From Streptomyces sp. WM6386 (GTDB lineage: Bacteria; Actinomycetota; Actinomycetes; Streptomycetales; Streptomycetaceae): 42,151 nt of DNA. Positions 1 to 8,210 of this stretch are shown here, one piece after another (the stretch's first letter is position 1; the number at the start of each line of letters is the position of its first letter). The stretch lies in assembly GCF_000972385.1 (NCBI RefSeq), contig NZ_JXTE01000072.1:1-42151 (forward strand), read 5' to 3'. The notes below the pieces were generated by a model. It saw only the letters and a program-made list of their open reading frames with translations, searched no databases and was not told the DNA's origin. Made by a program: the position numbers and the translations under genes.

Positions 1-41
1 CGCCCGCCGCCGACCTGACGAAGTCCGAGGACGCCCGATGA
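1..41 (+). CDS. C-terminal end of a CDS, probably an ABC transporter ATP-binding protein (partial)
   Basis: Only the last twelve codons are inside the window. They read PAADLTKSEDAR and end in a TGA at 39-41 that overlaps the ATG of the next gene (ATGA). This overlap shows translational coupling to the ABC permease that follows. The partner of such a permease is normally its ATPase, so that is my inference. The residues themselves carry no diagnostic motif. Confidence 0.5.
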   Translation, partial: PAADLTKSEDAR

Positions 42-916
42 GTACGCCCCAGCCCCCGATGCCGCAGGCCGCCGTACCCGACTGGCAGGCGGCGCCCGCT
101 CCCTCGTACGCCGCGTACACCTCGCCGATCCCGGTCGTGCGCACGCACCTCGGGCACGCGATCGCCTCGGAGTGGACGAAGATCCGCTCGGTGCGTTCGA
201 CGATGTGGACGCTGGGCGTCTTCGTGCTGCTGGTCGTCGGCATCGGCCTGCTCGCCGCCGCCGTGGTGTCGAGCAGCGCGAGCGACGGCGGCCTGTCCGG
301 TGAGAACCCGCTGTCGTTCGGCTTCTTCGGACTGCTGCTCGGCACGATGTGCGTGATCACGCTCGGCGTGCTGACCACGGCCTCCGAGTACGGCACCGGC
401 ATGATCCGCACGACGATGACCGCGTGCCCGAGCCGTGGCCGGGTGCTGACCGCGAAGGCCATCGTCTTCTTCCTGGTCGCCTTCGTCGTCACGTTCGTGT
501 CGGTCCTGCTGGTCGCCCTCGCCGACGTGGCCCTCCTGGACGGCACCGGCGTGAAGGATCCCTCCGGCAGCGAGTGGCTCAAGGGCACCCTCGGCATCTC
601 GCTCTACATCGCGCTGCTCGGCCTGCTCTCGCTGGTCGTCGGCTCGATCATCCGGCACTCGGCGGGCGCCATCACCATCATGATCGGCCTGGTGCTGGCC
701 CCGCTGGTCATCGCCCTGTTCATGTTCTCGTCCTCGCTGGAGGACCTGCGTACGGCCCTGTTCGAGTACTCCATCCCGAACCAGCTGAGCGTCTTCTACT
801 CCAACTCGCTCACCGAGACCGGCCCCTCCGGCTGGGACCCGCTGTGGATCATCGCGGGGGTGACGGCCGCCGCGTTCGCCGGCGCCTACGCCCTCCTCAA
901 CCAGCGGGACGTCTAG
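38..916 (+). CDS. ABC-2 type transporter permease
   Basis: A 292-residue integral membrane protein. The first 35 residues are rich in Pro and Ala, followed by ASEWTKIRSVRST, a stretch typical just before the first helix of ABC-2 permeases. About six hydrophobic segments follow, near residues 58-78, 92-112, 138-165, 184-203, 210-230 and 270-287. It should form the membrane part of an exporter with the ATPase that ends at 41, to which it is coupled by a four-base overlap. The substrate cannot be told. Its stop codon overlaps the stop of the convergent gene: the palindrome CTAG at 913-916 gives TAG on both strands. Confidence 0.85.
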   Translation: MSTPQPPMPQAAVPDWQAAPAPSYAAYTSPIPVVRTHLGHAIASEWTKIRSVRSTMWTLGVFVLLVVGIGLLAAAVVSSSASDGGLSGENPLSFGFFGLLLGTMCVITLGVLTTASEYGTGMIRTTMTACPSRGRVLTAKAIVFFLVAFVVTFVSVLLVALADVALLDGTGVKDPSGSEWLKGTLGISLYIALLGLLSLVVGSIIRHSAGAITIMIGLVLAPLVIALFMFSSSLEDLRTALFEYSIPNQLSVFYSNSLTETGPSGWDPLWIIAGVTAAAFAGAYALLNQRDV

Positions 917-1236
917 AACCTCGGCGCGTTACGGGACCGCTGCACCCGCGAGGTGCGGCGGTCCTTCGCGTTCCAGCACGCCTTGTGCCAGTGCCGGCGC
1001 TCGTCGACGCCCGAGTGGTCCGGCCAGGCCACCACGTGCGGGACGCCGTCGGGGATCAACTGGTCGCAGCCCGGGCAGCGGTAGGACTTGCCCTGGGCGC
1101 TCGCCCCCGCCACATGGCGGATGTTCCACTCCTCGCCCTGCCAGCTCTCGGTGGACTGGAATCCGCCGTAACGTCCCGAGCTGTCGTCCCCGCCTGAGGG
1201 GTCGGCTCCTTTGGGTCGGTTGCGACGCGGGGACAC
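913..1236 (-). CDS. Small zinc-ribbon-like protein, conserved type, function unknown
   Basis: A 107-residue protein starting at a GTG (1236) with GAGG six bases upstream; a GTG four codons earlier (1248) lies in front of this Shine-Dalgarno and is less likely. A basic N-terminus (MSPRRNRPKG) is followed by a polar stretch. The core has CPGC at 54-57, then GVPHVV with His67, and HWHKACW with His82, His84 and Cys87. Two Cys pairs or His/Cys groups spaced like this suggest one structural zinc site. The C-terminus is strongly basic (KDRRTSRVQRSR), so nucleic-acid binding is possible. I recognise the type from other streptomycetes but know no function. Confidence 0.75.
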   Translation of the reverse strand: MSPRRNRPKGADPSGGDDSSGRYGGFQSTESWQGEEWNIRHVAGASAQGKSYRCPGCDQLIPDGVPHVVAWPDHSGVDERRHWHKACWNAKDRRTSRVQRSRNAPRF

Positions 1237-1458
1237 AGGACACCTCACGGGGCTATACAGGAAGCATGGGCCGTGTCCAGCCTACGCGGCGCGAGCCTGG
1301 GTAGGCGTAGGGGACCAACCCCCACAAGTGCCCCTTCGCATCGGGCCATTCTGCAGACAATCCGAGTATCTCTTCGCCAGGCCGTGTCCTCGGCACGTGT
1401 CAGACGGTTATGCCGGGTGGGGGAGCTCCGCGTCGGAGCCAAGGAAGCAGGAAAAGCA

Positions 1459-2487
1459 ATGCACGTGGGAAGTTTCGTGTTGGCGGCCCAGTTCCCGGGG
1501 CAGGGCCAGGGGGAGGCGCTGCACCGCGCGGTCCGCTCGGCCGAGGTCGCCGAAGAGGCCGGCCTCGATTCGGTCTGGCTGGCCGAGCATCACTTCGTGC
1601 CGTACGGCACCTGTCCATCGGCGATCACCCTGGCGGCGTTACTGCTGGGCCGCACCCGCCGCCTCAGGGTCGGCACCGCGGTCAGCGTGCTGCCCACCGT
1701 GCACCCGGTCGCCCTCGGCGAGCAGGCCGCGCTGCTGCACATCGCGTCCGGCGGTCGGTTCTCGCTGGGCGTGGGGCGCGGCGGGCCGTGGGTCGATCTG
1801 GAGGTGTTCGGCTCGGGCCTGGAGGCGTACGAGACGGGGTTCCCGGAATCACTCGATCTGCTGGTGCGCTGGCTGCGCGAACCGTCGGTGGCAGCCTCCG
1901 GGGAGCGCTTCACCTTCCGTGAAGTAGCCGTCGTACCGCGGCCGTCGGAGTCCCTGTCGGAGGAACCAGGGCCCGAGGTCGTCGTCGCGTGCACCTCCCC
2001 GGCGAGTGTGCGGCTGGCCGCCGAGCGCGGGCTGCCGATGCTGCTCGGGATGCACGTGGGGGACGAGGAGAAGGCCGAGATGGTCTCCCTGTGGCGCACG
2101 CACGCACGCGCGGCGGGCCGTTCGCCGGAGGAGGTGCTGGGCGCGGCGCATGTCTCGGCCGGGGTCTGCCAGATCGCGGACCGGCGCACGGACGCGGTGG
2201 AGACCCTGGTGAAGGCGATGCCGGGCTGGCTGCGCCAGGGTCTGGAGGCCCATGTGACGGTCGATGGCCGGCCTCGCTCGATGCGCGACCCGGTGGCGTA
2301 CACCGAACTGCTCTGCGGGCTGCACCCGGTGGGCACTCCGCGGCTCTGCGCCGACCGGCTCGCGGCGACCAGCGAGCGGACCGGCATCTCCCGCTTCGCC
2401 CTGCTCACGGAGGGCTCGGGGGATCTGGCGGCGACGGAGGAGAACGTCCGGCGGCTGGGCGCCGAGGTGCTCCCCCACCTCGGCTGA
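1459..2487 (+). CDS. LLM-class flavin-dependent monooxygenase (luciferase-like)
   Basis: 342 residues from ATG 1459, preceded by the purine-rich AAGGAAGCAGGAAAAG; the frame is open further upstream, but that part does not look like protein. The family folds as a TIM barrel and uses reduced FMN or F420 to oxidise organic substrates. Visible marks are the N-terminal strand HVGSFVLAAQFPGQG, the helix AEEAGLDSVWLAEHHF (EHHF is typical of bacterial luciferase relatives), LRVGTAVSVLPTVHPV, and GGRFSLGVGRGGP, the usual flavin-phosphate region. The C-terminal part has GTPRLCADRL and the FALLTEG strand. It stands alone, with a hairpin terminator after it. The substrate is unknown. Confidence 0.85.
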   Translation: MHVGSFVLAAQFPGQGQGEALHRAVRSAEVAEEAGLDSVWLAEHHFVPYGTCPSAITLAALLLGRTRRLRVGTAVSVLPTVHPVALGEQAALLHIASGGRFSLGVGRGGPWVDLEVFGSGLEAYETGFPESLDLLVRWLREPSVAASGERFTFREVAVVPRPSESLSEEPGPEVVVACTSPASVRLAAERGLPMLLGMHVGDEEKAEMVSLWRTHARAAGRSPEEVLGAAHVSAGVCQIADRRTDAVETLVKAMPGWLRQGLEAHVTVDGRPRSMRDPVAYTELLCGLHPVGTPRLCADRLAATSERTGISRFALLTEGSGDLAATEENVRRLGAEVLPHLG

Positions 2488-2507
2488 CCGTGCGTACCGC
2501 CCCGCCG

Positions 2508-2558
2508 TGCTTGCCGCCCCGGTACTTGATGCACCTCCCGCGTACGGAGCGGCAAGCA
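2508..2558. terminator. Bidirectional hairpin terminator between convergent genes
   Basis: TGCTTGCCGC at 2508-2517 is the exact reverse complement of GCGGCAAGCA at 2549-2558. The stem continues inward with CCGGTAC against GTACGG, with one bulge. It lies between the stop of the flavin monooxygenase (2487) and the stop of the convergent unknown gene (2573), so it can serve both. Confidence 0.7.
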
Positions 2559-2572
2559 GGCAGCTCGCTGTC

Positions 2573-2965
2573 TCAGCAGTCCCGGAACTCCGGTGACTGG
2601 TTGAGCAGCTGGCTACGGACCGAAGTGAAACGGGCCAGTGTCTCGTCCACCGAGCCATCCAGCGGGAACACCGCCACACGGTGGCAGTTCTGGAAGGCCA
2701 GTCGCACCCCGAAGTGCCGTTGCAGCGCGCCGCGTATCGCGTCACTCGCGAGCGCACGCAGCAGCTGACCGCGTGCCTGCTCGTCCGGCGGAGGCGTCTG
2801 GTTGTCGGCGAACTGACCGCCGTCGACCTTCAGCTGGGCCACCAGGGAGCTGACCATCTCCCATGCGTAGGGCAGGGAGGTCCGGACGCAGTCGACGAAT
2901 TCCGCTTCGTCGACCTCGCCTCGCTCGGCCTTCTCGAGTAGGGCCGGTGAGACGTCGAGCGACAT
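2573..2965 (-). CDS. Conserved hypothetical protein, 130 residues
   Basis: Starts at ATG 2965 behind a good Shine-Dalgarno (GAGAGGAGAACCC). The protein is soluble and acidic to neutral, predicted mostly helical. An N-terminal segment (SLDVSPALLEKAERGEVDEAEFVDCVRTS) is followed by a helix around PYAWEMVSSLVAQL, a linker DNQTPPPDEQA, then LRALASDAIRGALQRHFG and a C-terminal helix with two sparse Cys. The motif DEAEFVDCVRTSLPYAW recalls small Streptomyces proteins conserved in this neighbourhood, but I do not know a function. It is divergent from nucS, with a 249-base shared upstream region. Confidence 0.75.
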   Translation of the reverse strand: MSLDVSPALLEKAERGEVDEAEFVDCVRTSLPYAWEMVSSLVAQLKVDGGQFADNQTPPPDEQARGQLLRALASDAIRGALQRHFGVRLAFQNCHRVAVFPLDGSVDETLARFTSVRSQLLNQSPEFRDC

Positions 2966-3200
2966 GGGTTCTCCTCTCGCACCCCCGAACAGGTATTCAG
3001 GGGTTGCCGGACAGGTAAGGGAGTTCGCGATTCTGAACACGCTGAGTGCACGCTCCGCGACCTCCCGGTTACTACGGTAAGCAACGGACGGTGACGGCAC
3101 CAGGCGAACGCGTACATAGAGAGCCCTGGTTGGGCACACAATCGGCCACAAACGAACATCGCGTTTCTGGGGCGAATCGCGTGGACCCGGGCCCGTCGAG

Positions 3201-3214
3201 TAGCGTTGCCGACC
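3201..3214 (+). promoter_or_regulatory. Possible leaderless start of nucS: -10-like TAGCGT
   Basis: TAGCGT at 3201-3206 fits TANNNT and ends eight bases before the nucS ATG at 3215. There is no Shine-Dalgarno before that ATG. Together this suggests a transcript starting at or next to the A of the ATG. No good -35 is visible 17 bases upstream, so the call is weak. Confidence 0.35.
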
Positions 3215-3898
3215 ATGCGTCTCGTCATTGCCCGGTGCTCCGTGGACTACGCGGGCCGGCTCACCGCCCACCTCCCGTCCGCCCCCCGTCTCATCCTGGT
3301 GAAGGCGGACGGCAGCGTGTCGATCCACGCGGACGACCGGGCCTACAAGCCCCTGAACTGGATGTCGCCGCCCTGCACGTTGAAGGAGGAATCGGGGGAC
3401 TTTCCCGAGGGCGCCGTCGGCGTCTGGACCGTCGTCAACAAGGGCGGCGAGAAGCTGATCATCACCATGGAGGAGATCCTCCATGACTCCTCGCACGAAC
3501 TGGGTGTGGATCCCGGCCTGATCAAGGACGGCGTGGAAGCACACCTTCAGGAGCTGCTCGCCGACCGCATCGAAACCCTCGGCGACGGCTATACGTTGAT
3601 CCGCCGCGAGTACATGACGGCCATCGGCCCGGTCGACATCCTGTGCCGGGACGCCGAGGGCCAGACCGTCGCTGTCGAGATCAAGCGGCGCGGCGAGATC
3701 GACGGCGTGGAACAACTCACCCGCTATCTGGAGCTGTTGAACCGCGACCCGCATCTCGCCCCCGTCCGCGGCGTCTTCGCGGCCCAGGAGATCAAGCCCC
3801 AGGCCCGCGTCCTGGCCACGGACCGTGGCATCGGCTGCGCGGTCCTCGACTACAACGCCCTGCGCGGCATCGAGGACGACAAGCTGCGGCTGTTCTGA
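3215..3898 (+). CDS. nucS: Endonuclease NucS (EndoMS), mismatch-specific
   Basis: 227 residues. NucS/EndoMS cuts both strands at mismatched DNA and replaces MutS/MutL in most Actinobacteria. The N-terminal half is the DNA-binding/dimerisation domain ([16 protein letters not shown] onward). The C-terminal half is a RecB-like nuclease with PD-(D/E)XK residues visible as Asp141 (GPVDIL) and Glu155-Ile-Lys157 (VAVEIKRR). The last residues, DDKLRLF, resemble the C-terminal clamp-binding tail described for the family. I chose ATG 3215 over a TTG three codons earlier because homologues begin MRLVIA. It is monocistronic and followed by a strong terminator. Confidence 0.95.
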   Translation: MRLVIARCSVDYAGRLTAHLPSAPRLILVKADGSVSIHADDRAYKPLNWMSPPCTLKEESGDFPEGAVGVWTVVNKGGEKLIITMEEILHDSSHELGVDPGLIKDGVEAHLQELLADRIETLGDGYTLIRREYMTAIGPVDILCRDAEGQTVAVEIKRRGEIDGVEQLTRYLELLNRDPHLAPVRGVFAAQEIKPQARVLATDRGIGCAVLDYNALRGIEDDKLRLF

Positions 3899-3918
3899 CG
3901 GGTTTTTCTTCTACGACT

Positions 3919-3956
3919 AAGAGGGCCGGGTCCTGTTTCCAGGATCCGGCCCTCTT
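3919..3956. terminator. Strong hairpin terminator after nucS
   Basis: A 17-base-pair stem, 3919-3935 against 3940-3956, with the tetraloop TTTC and only one G-T wobble. Its outer part is AAGAGGGCCGG. It lies between the nucS stop (3898) and the stop of the convergent ATPase gene (3974), so it probably acts in both directions. Confidence 0.85.
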
Positions 3957-3973
3957 GTGCTGCCGTACCGGCG

Positions 3974-6496
3974 TCAGATCATCGCGTTCGACGCCGAGCC
4001 CGAGGTGCTGGGCGAACCCGCGCCGCTGCTCTCCGGGGCACTGGCGGAGGTGCTCGCCGGTGCGCTGGAGGCGGCGGGGCCGCTGGCCGAGTCCGAGGTG
4101 GACGGCTCGTCCGAAGGATCCGGCGTGGGGCTCGTCGTGGGCGAGGGCGACTCGGATGTCTCCGTCGGCGTCGGTGAGCCAGTGGGATCGGTCGGCGTCG
4201 ACGACGTCGGCGGCTTCGAGGTCGAGGACGGCGGCTTCGTCGTGGGCGTCTTGGTCGGCGAGCTCGACGTCCCCTTCGTCCCGCTCGGGTCGTCCGAAGG
4301 CTCCGCGGTGTCCGTCGGTGTCGGGTCGTCGGACGTGCCGTAGGTGCCGTCGGGGCCCGGGTCGGTCGGCCGGCTGGTGGCCTCGCCGGTGTCGCCCTCG
4401 TCACCGTTCTTCGGCACGTCGGCGCCCAGGCTGCCGTCGTCCACGCCCTGGCTGGCCGACGGGTTGGGGCCGACCTTGGTGGACGGGTTGTCGTTGTCGG
4501 GGTTGGAGGTGGCGCCGAGCGTCACCACCGTGCCGAGCACCGCCGCGAGCAGCGCGCCCGCGCCGGCCGCGACGAGATTGCGGCGGGCGAGGCCCTTCAG
4601 GCCGCCCCGGGCCTTGCGGTTGGGAACGGGGGCCGCCGGGACCCGGTTGGTGACCAGGGTCGAGTTGTCGAGCGGCGACTGAAGCGGCGGGAATGCCGTG
4701 GGGACGCCACCGGGAGGCGACTGCGACTCCTCGTACCGGGCGTCGGGCACCTCTTCACCGGCGGTCGCGCCGATACCGAGCGGGGTGCCGGAGCGGTCGG
4801 AGACCAGCGCCAGGGCCCGGCGGCCGGCGACCGTGCCGCGCTTGTCGGCGAGTGCGCCGCGCAGCCCGATGGAGGCCTCCAGTTCGGAGCGGGCCCGGTC
4901 GAGCTGATCGGCGCAGAGCGCGAGGACACCCAACTCGTGGTGGAAGTAGGCCCGTTCGCCCCCGTCACCGGCGATCCGGGCGGCCTCGGCGCCGAACTGC
5001 AGGGTCCGCTCCCAGGCGCTCCAGTGCAGCCCCGCGGCGAACGCGGGTGCCGCCGTGCGGGCCAGCTGGACGGTGACGGACTCCTCGTCCTCGGCGGGCG
5101 GGACGGCGGCCGGCACGAGGATGCCGAGCGCGGCGAGCACGGCGTCCGCCTCGGCGCACACCCGCTCGGGAGTGACCGACGGATGCCCGGTCCACCAGGC
5201 GTAGTGCTGGGCGGCGGCAAGCGCCTTGGCCTCGATGTCGGTGCCGTATCCGGCGGCCTCCAGCTGGGCCTGCACTCCGGCGGCGAGCCGATAGCGGGAG
5301 CCGACCGGGGAGACCAGCGCGCAGCCCAGCAGTTCGCCGAGGGCGGCGTCCGCGTGGGTGTCGCCGACGAGGGCGGGCAGATGTGCCTGGTGCGGCATCT
5401 CGCCGCCGAGCGCCACGGCGAACCGCAGCGCGGCGCGCGCCGAGTCGCTGAGCCGGGTGGCGAGCAGGGCCGCGGGCGCGGCTCCCTCGGCGAGCGAGGG
5501 CAGCGGTACGTCGTGTCCGTCGCCGGCCTCGAAGGGCGCGTCGACCTGGGCTTCCTGGAAGACGCCGAACTCGTCGAAGGCGTCCGCGCTGGCCCGCAGT
5601 TCGTCGCGCTGCCGGAGCAGGGCGCCGGCCTGGACGAAGCGCAGCGGCAGACCCTCGGACTCGAACCAGAGGTCGCCGGCCCAGTTGGCCTCCTCCTCGG
5701 TGAGGACCCGGCCGACACCGCGCTCCAGGAGTTCGACGCCGCCGGCCCGGTCCAGGCCGCTGAGGAAGACCTCCTCGATGGCCGAGTCGGCGGAGGGCGC
5801 GGGCACGTCCGGTGTCGTGGCGACCAGGAAGGCGCACTCGGGGGTGGCGTCCAGGAGTTCATCGAGCGCGGCACCGCCGAACTCGACGTCGTCCAGGACG
5901 ACTACCGCGCCGATCTCTCGGACGTATCCGAGCAGCTCGTCCCGTGCGGGCCGGTGCAGGGGGGCGTCGAAGACGGCGTAGAAGAGGTCGTACAGCAGGT
6001 CGTCGGCCGTGCGGTTGAAGCCGGTCAGCCGGACCACACCGTCGGGGGCGAGGTCCGAGCAGTCCTCGGCGAGGAGGTCGAGCAGGCTGGTACGGCCGGA
6101 GCCGGCGGGGCCGGTGAGACGTACGGAACGGCCGCGGGCGAGCAGGCGTACCAGCCGTTCGCGCTCGTCCTGGCGGGCCAGGAGATGCAGTGTGGGCCGG
6201 TTGAGGCCGGCCGGGACGGGCGGCTTGGCCGCGCGGTCCGTCTCGGCACGTTCGGTGGCGCTGAGCTTCCGCGGCCCCGAGGGCCGCTCGCCGGGCGGGC
6301 AGACCTCTATCTCGCTGCCGTCGACGGGGTTGACGGTGAGCAGGTAGTCGCCGGACACCAGCTGCACCGTGCGGGCCAGGGCGGGTGTGCTCTGGCCGAA
6401 GTCGGGTGTGAGGGGGTCCCTGGGCGGGCGCTGGCGCGGCGAATCGCCGTCACCGTCATGGCCGTACTCCTCGGGTCCCCGGTTGTTCGGGTCCAT
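3974..6496 (-). CDS. Large P-loop ATPase with C-terminal membrane anchor and Ser/Thr/Pro tail
   Basis: 840 residues from ATG 6496 (a GGGGGG tract lies about ten bases upstream). An N-terminal region of about 100 polar residues precedes an AAA/NB-ARC-like NTPase: Walker A GPAGSGRTS at 129-137 and Walker B AVVVLDDVEF at 197-206, with a following STAND-like helical part. Residues 430-560 look like TPR-type helical repeats (HYAWWTGH, YFHHELGVLALCADQLDRARSELE). One hydrophobic helix spans 641-662, and the last 175 residues are almost only Ser, Thr, Pro, Asp and Gly. With the single helix late in the chain, the ATPase should be cytoplasmic and the tail outside, probably glycosylated or crossing the wall. 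I do not know its function. The layout suggests signalling or a regulated assembly rather than metabolism. Confidence 0.85.
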   Translation of the reverse strand: MDPNNRGPEEYGHDGDGDSPRQRPPRDPLTPDFGQSTPALARTVQLVSGDYLLTVNPVDGSEIEVCPPGERPSGPRKLSATERAETDRAAKPPVPAGLNRPTLHLLARQDERERLVRLLARGRSVRLTGPAGSGRTSLLDLLAEDCSDLAPDGVVRLTGFNRTADDLLYDLFYAVFDAPLHRPARDELLGYVREIGAVVVLDDVEFGGAALDELLDATPECAFLVATTPDVPAPSADSAIEEVFLSGLDRAGGVELLERGVGRVLTEEEANWAGDLWFESEGLPLRFVQAGALLRQRDELRASADAFDEFGVFQEAQVDAPFEAGDGHDVPLPSLAEGAAPAALLATRLSDSARAALRFAVALGGEMPHQAHLPALVGDTHADAALGELLGCALVSPVGSRYRLAAGVQAQLEAAGYGTDIEAKALAAAQHYAWWTGHPSVTPERVCAEADAVLAALGILVPAAVPPAEDEESVTVQLARTAAPAFAAGLHWSAWERTLQFGAEAARIAGDGGERAYFHHELGVLALCADQLDRARSELEASIGLRGALADKRGTVAGRRALALVSDRSGTPLGIGATAGEEVPDARYEESQSPPGGVPTAFPPLQSPLDNSTLVTNRVPAAPVPNRKARGGLKGLARRNLVAAGAGALLAAVLGTVVTLGATSNPDNDNPSTKVGPNPSASQGVDDGSLGADVPKNGDEGDTGEATSRPTDPGPDGTYGTSDDPTPTDTAEPSDDPSGTKGTSSSPTKTPTTKPPSSTSKPPTSSTPTDPTGSPTPTETSESPSPTTSPTPDPSDEPSTSDSASGPAASSAPASTSASAPESSGAGSPSTSGSASNAMI

Positions 6497-6751
6497 AGGT
6501 TCAAGCCCCCCAAAAGCGTCGTGTGCCGAGCCCCTCCCGGCCTTGCTGCACACCGCGCTGTCGCTTCTGGTCCGGGCCCGCTCGATCAGGGATGTTCACT
6601 CGGCGGGCGACCGAACCCTAAACCTTCGCACAGTATCTACGACAGCCCGGGGTACCGCGCCGTCCGAGACGTCACAGTCTCGTGAGGATTGTGCGCGACG
6701 TGCGTTTCACAGCCACAGCACCCGGCCCTCACACCGCATTCACACAAGGGG

Positions 6752-7075
6752 TCACACCCGGGGCAGTGACTCCACCCCGATGCCGCCCTCGATCGCCAGG
6801 ATCCGGTGCAGCCGGGTGGCCACCAGCAGGCGCTGCATCTGCGGCGGTACGTCGCGCAGCACCAGGCGTCGGCCGCAGCGGCCGGCCCTGCGGTGGGCCC
6901 CCATGATCACCCCGAGTCCGGTGGCGTCCCAGGAGTCGAGCTCGGACAGATCCAGCACCAGATCGCCGACTCCGTCGTCGACGGCCGTGTGCAGGACCGT
7001 ACGGGCGTCCGCCGCGCTGCGGACGTCGAGGCGGCCCCCGACGACCAGCTCGACGTGGTCGCCCCTGATGAACAT
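6752..7075 (-). CDS. STAS-domain protein (anti-anti-sigma factor type)
   Basis: 107 residues, ATG 7075 with GGGGAG upstream. It is a single STAS domain: the GGRLDVRSAADART turn, the strand GDLVLDLSELDSWD, then ATGLGVIMGAHRRAGR, which is the loop and helix that contact an anti-sigma kinase. Family members such as SpoIIAA and BldG have D-S-S/T-G here, and the Ser is phosphorylated by the kinase. This protein has Asp50-Ala51-Thr52-Gly53, so the usual phosphoacceptor Ser is Ala, with Thr52 next to it. No anti-sigma kinase or sigma gene is next door; its partners are probably elsewhere. Confidence 0.85.
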   Translation of the reverse strand: MFIRGDHVELVVGGRLDVRSAADARTVLHTAVDDGVGDLVLDLSELDSWDATGLGVIMGAHRRAGRCGRRLVLRDVPPQMQRLLVATRLHRILAIEGGIGVESLPRV

Positions 7076-7225
7076 ATGCGCTCCCCGTGGTGCGTCTCGT
7101 GCTCCGCGAATGTGATGTCCGGTGATGCAACGTCTGACTGAGTTGGACGGTCAGAGGTTGCCGTCTGTAAGCGAACCGATACCGAATTCACCCCCGGGAG
7201 TGATGCCTCAGGGGCCTGTGCGGTT

Positions 7226-8074
7226 TCAGTGCTTGTAGAAGCCCTGCCCGCTCTTGCGCCCGATGTCACCGGCGTCAACCATCCGGCGCATCAGCTCCGG
7301 TGGAGCGAACTTCTCGTCCTGGGTCTCGGTGTAGATGTTGCTCGTGGCGTGCAGCAGGATGTCGACGCCGGTGAGGTCGGCCGTGGCGAGCGGGCCCATG
7401 GCGTGGCCGAAGCCCAGTTTGCAGGCGAGGTCGATGTCCTCGGCCGTGGCGACGCCCGACTCGTAGAGCTTGGTCGCCTCGACGACGAGGGCGGAGATGA
7501 GCCGGGTGGTCACGAAGCCGGCGACGTCCCGGTTGACGACGATGCAGGTCTTGCCGACGGACTCGGCGAACTCCCGTGCGGTGGCGAGGGTTTCGTCGCT
7601 CGTCTTGTAGCCGCGGACGAGCTCGACGAGCTGCATCATCGGCACCGGCGAGAAGAAGTGCACACCGACGACCCGCTCGGGGCGCTCGGTGGCCGCCGCG
7701 ATCTTGGTGATCGGGATGGCGGAGGTGTTGGAGGCGAGCACGGCGTCTTCGCGCACGATCTTGTCGAGGGCGCGGAAGATCTCGTGCTTGACCTCGAGCT
7801 TCTCGAAGACGGCCTCGACGACGATGTCGGCGTCCGCGACGGCGTCCAGGTCGGTGGTGGCGGTGATCCGGCCGAGGGCGGCGTCGGCGTCGTGCGCCTC
7901 CAGCTTGCCCTTGCTCACGAACTTGTCGTACGAGGCCTTGATGCCGTCGGTGCCACGCTTGAGCGCCTCGTCGGTGACGTCGCGCAGGACGACGTCCCAG
8001 CCCGCAGACGCGGAGACCTGGGCGATCCCGGAACCCATCAAGCCGGCGCCGATGACGGCAAGCTTCCGTGCCAC
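7226..8074 (-). CDS. 3-hydroxybutyryl-CoA / 3-hydroxyacyl-CoA dehydrogenase
   Basis: 282 residues, the usual length for the stand-alone enzyme. It oxidises (S)-3-hydroxyacyl-CoA with NAD+, or reduces acetoacetyl-CoA in reverse. The Rossmann fold opens with KLAVIGAGLMGSGIAQ (GxGxxG). Further marks are DADIVVEAVFEKLEVK, SNTSAIPITKIA, and VGVHFFSPVPMMQLVEL, the H-x-F-x-P signature with the catalytic His. The C-terminal helical domain contains GYKTSDET and the dimer helices. The start is GTG 8074, behind AAGGGGAG. Primer-length leader only; monocistronic. Which acyl chain it prefers is not visible. Confidence 0.92.
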   Translation of the reverse strand: MARKLAVIGAGLMGSGIAQVSASAGWDVVLRDVTDEALKRGTDGIKASYDKFVSKGKLEAHDADAALGRITATTDLDAVADADIVVEAVFEKLEVKHEIFRALDKIVREDAVLASNTSAIPITKIAAATERPERVVGVHFFSPVPMMQLVELVRGYKTSDETLATAREFAESVGKTCIVVNRDVAGFVTTRLISALVVEATKLYESGVATAEDIDLACKLGFGHAMGPLATADLTGVDILLHATSNIYTETQDEKFAPPELMRRMVDAGDIGRKSGQGFYKH

Positions 8075-8210
8075 TGTGCGACTCCCCTTTGAACGCCTTA
8101 CACGCTGTTTACGCATGCCTCTTCGGCGGACCTTAGCGGGCGTGAGGTGCCGTGTGACTGGTTAGTAATGCGCGTCACGTCTCATCTGACGGACATCACA
8201 CCGGCACGGC

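Noticed and set aside
3974..4500. Repetitive region that could look like a tandem repeat or CRISPR
   Set aside because: It encodes the Ser/Thr/Pro tail of the ATPase; units are irregular and there are no spacers.
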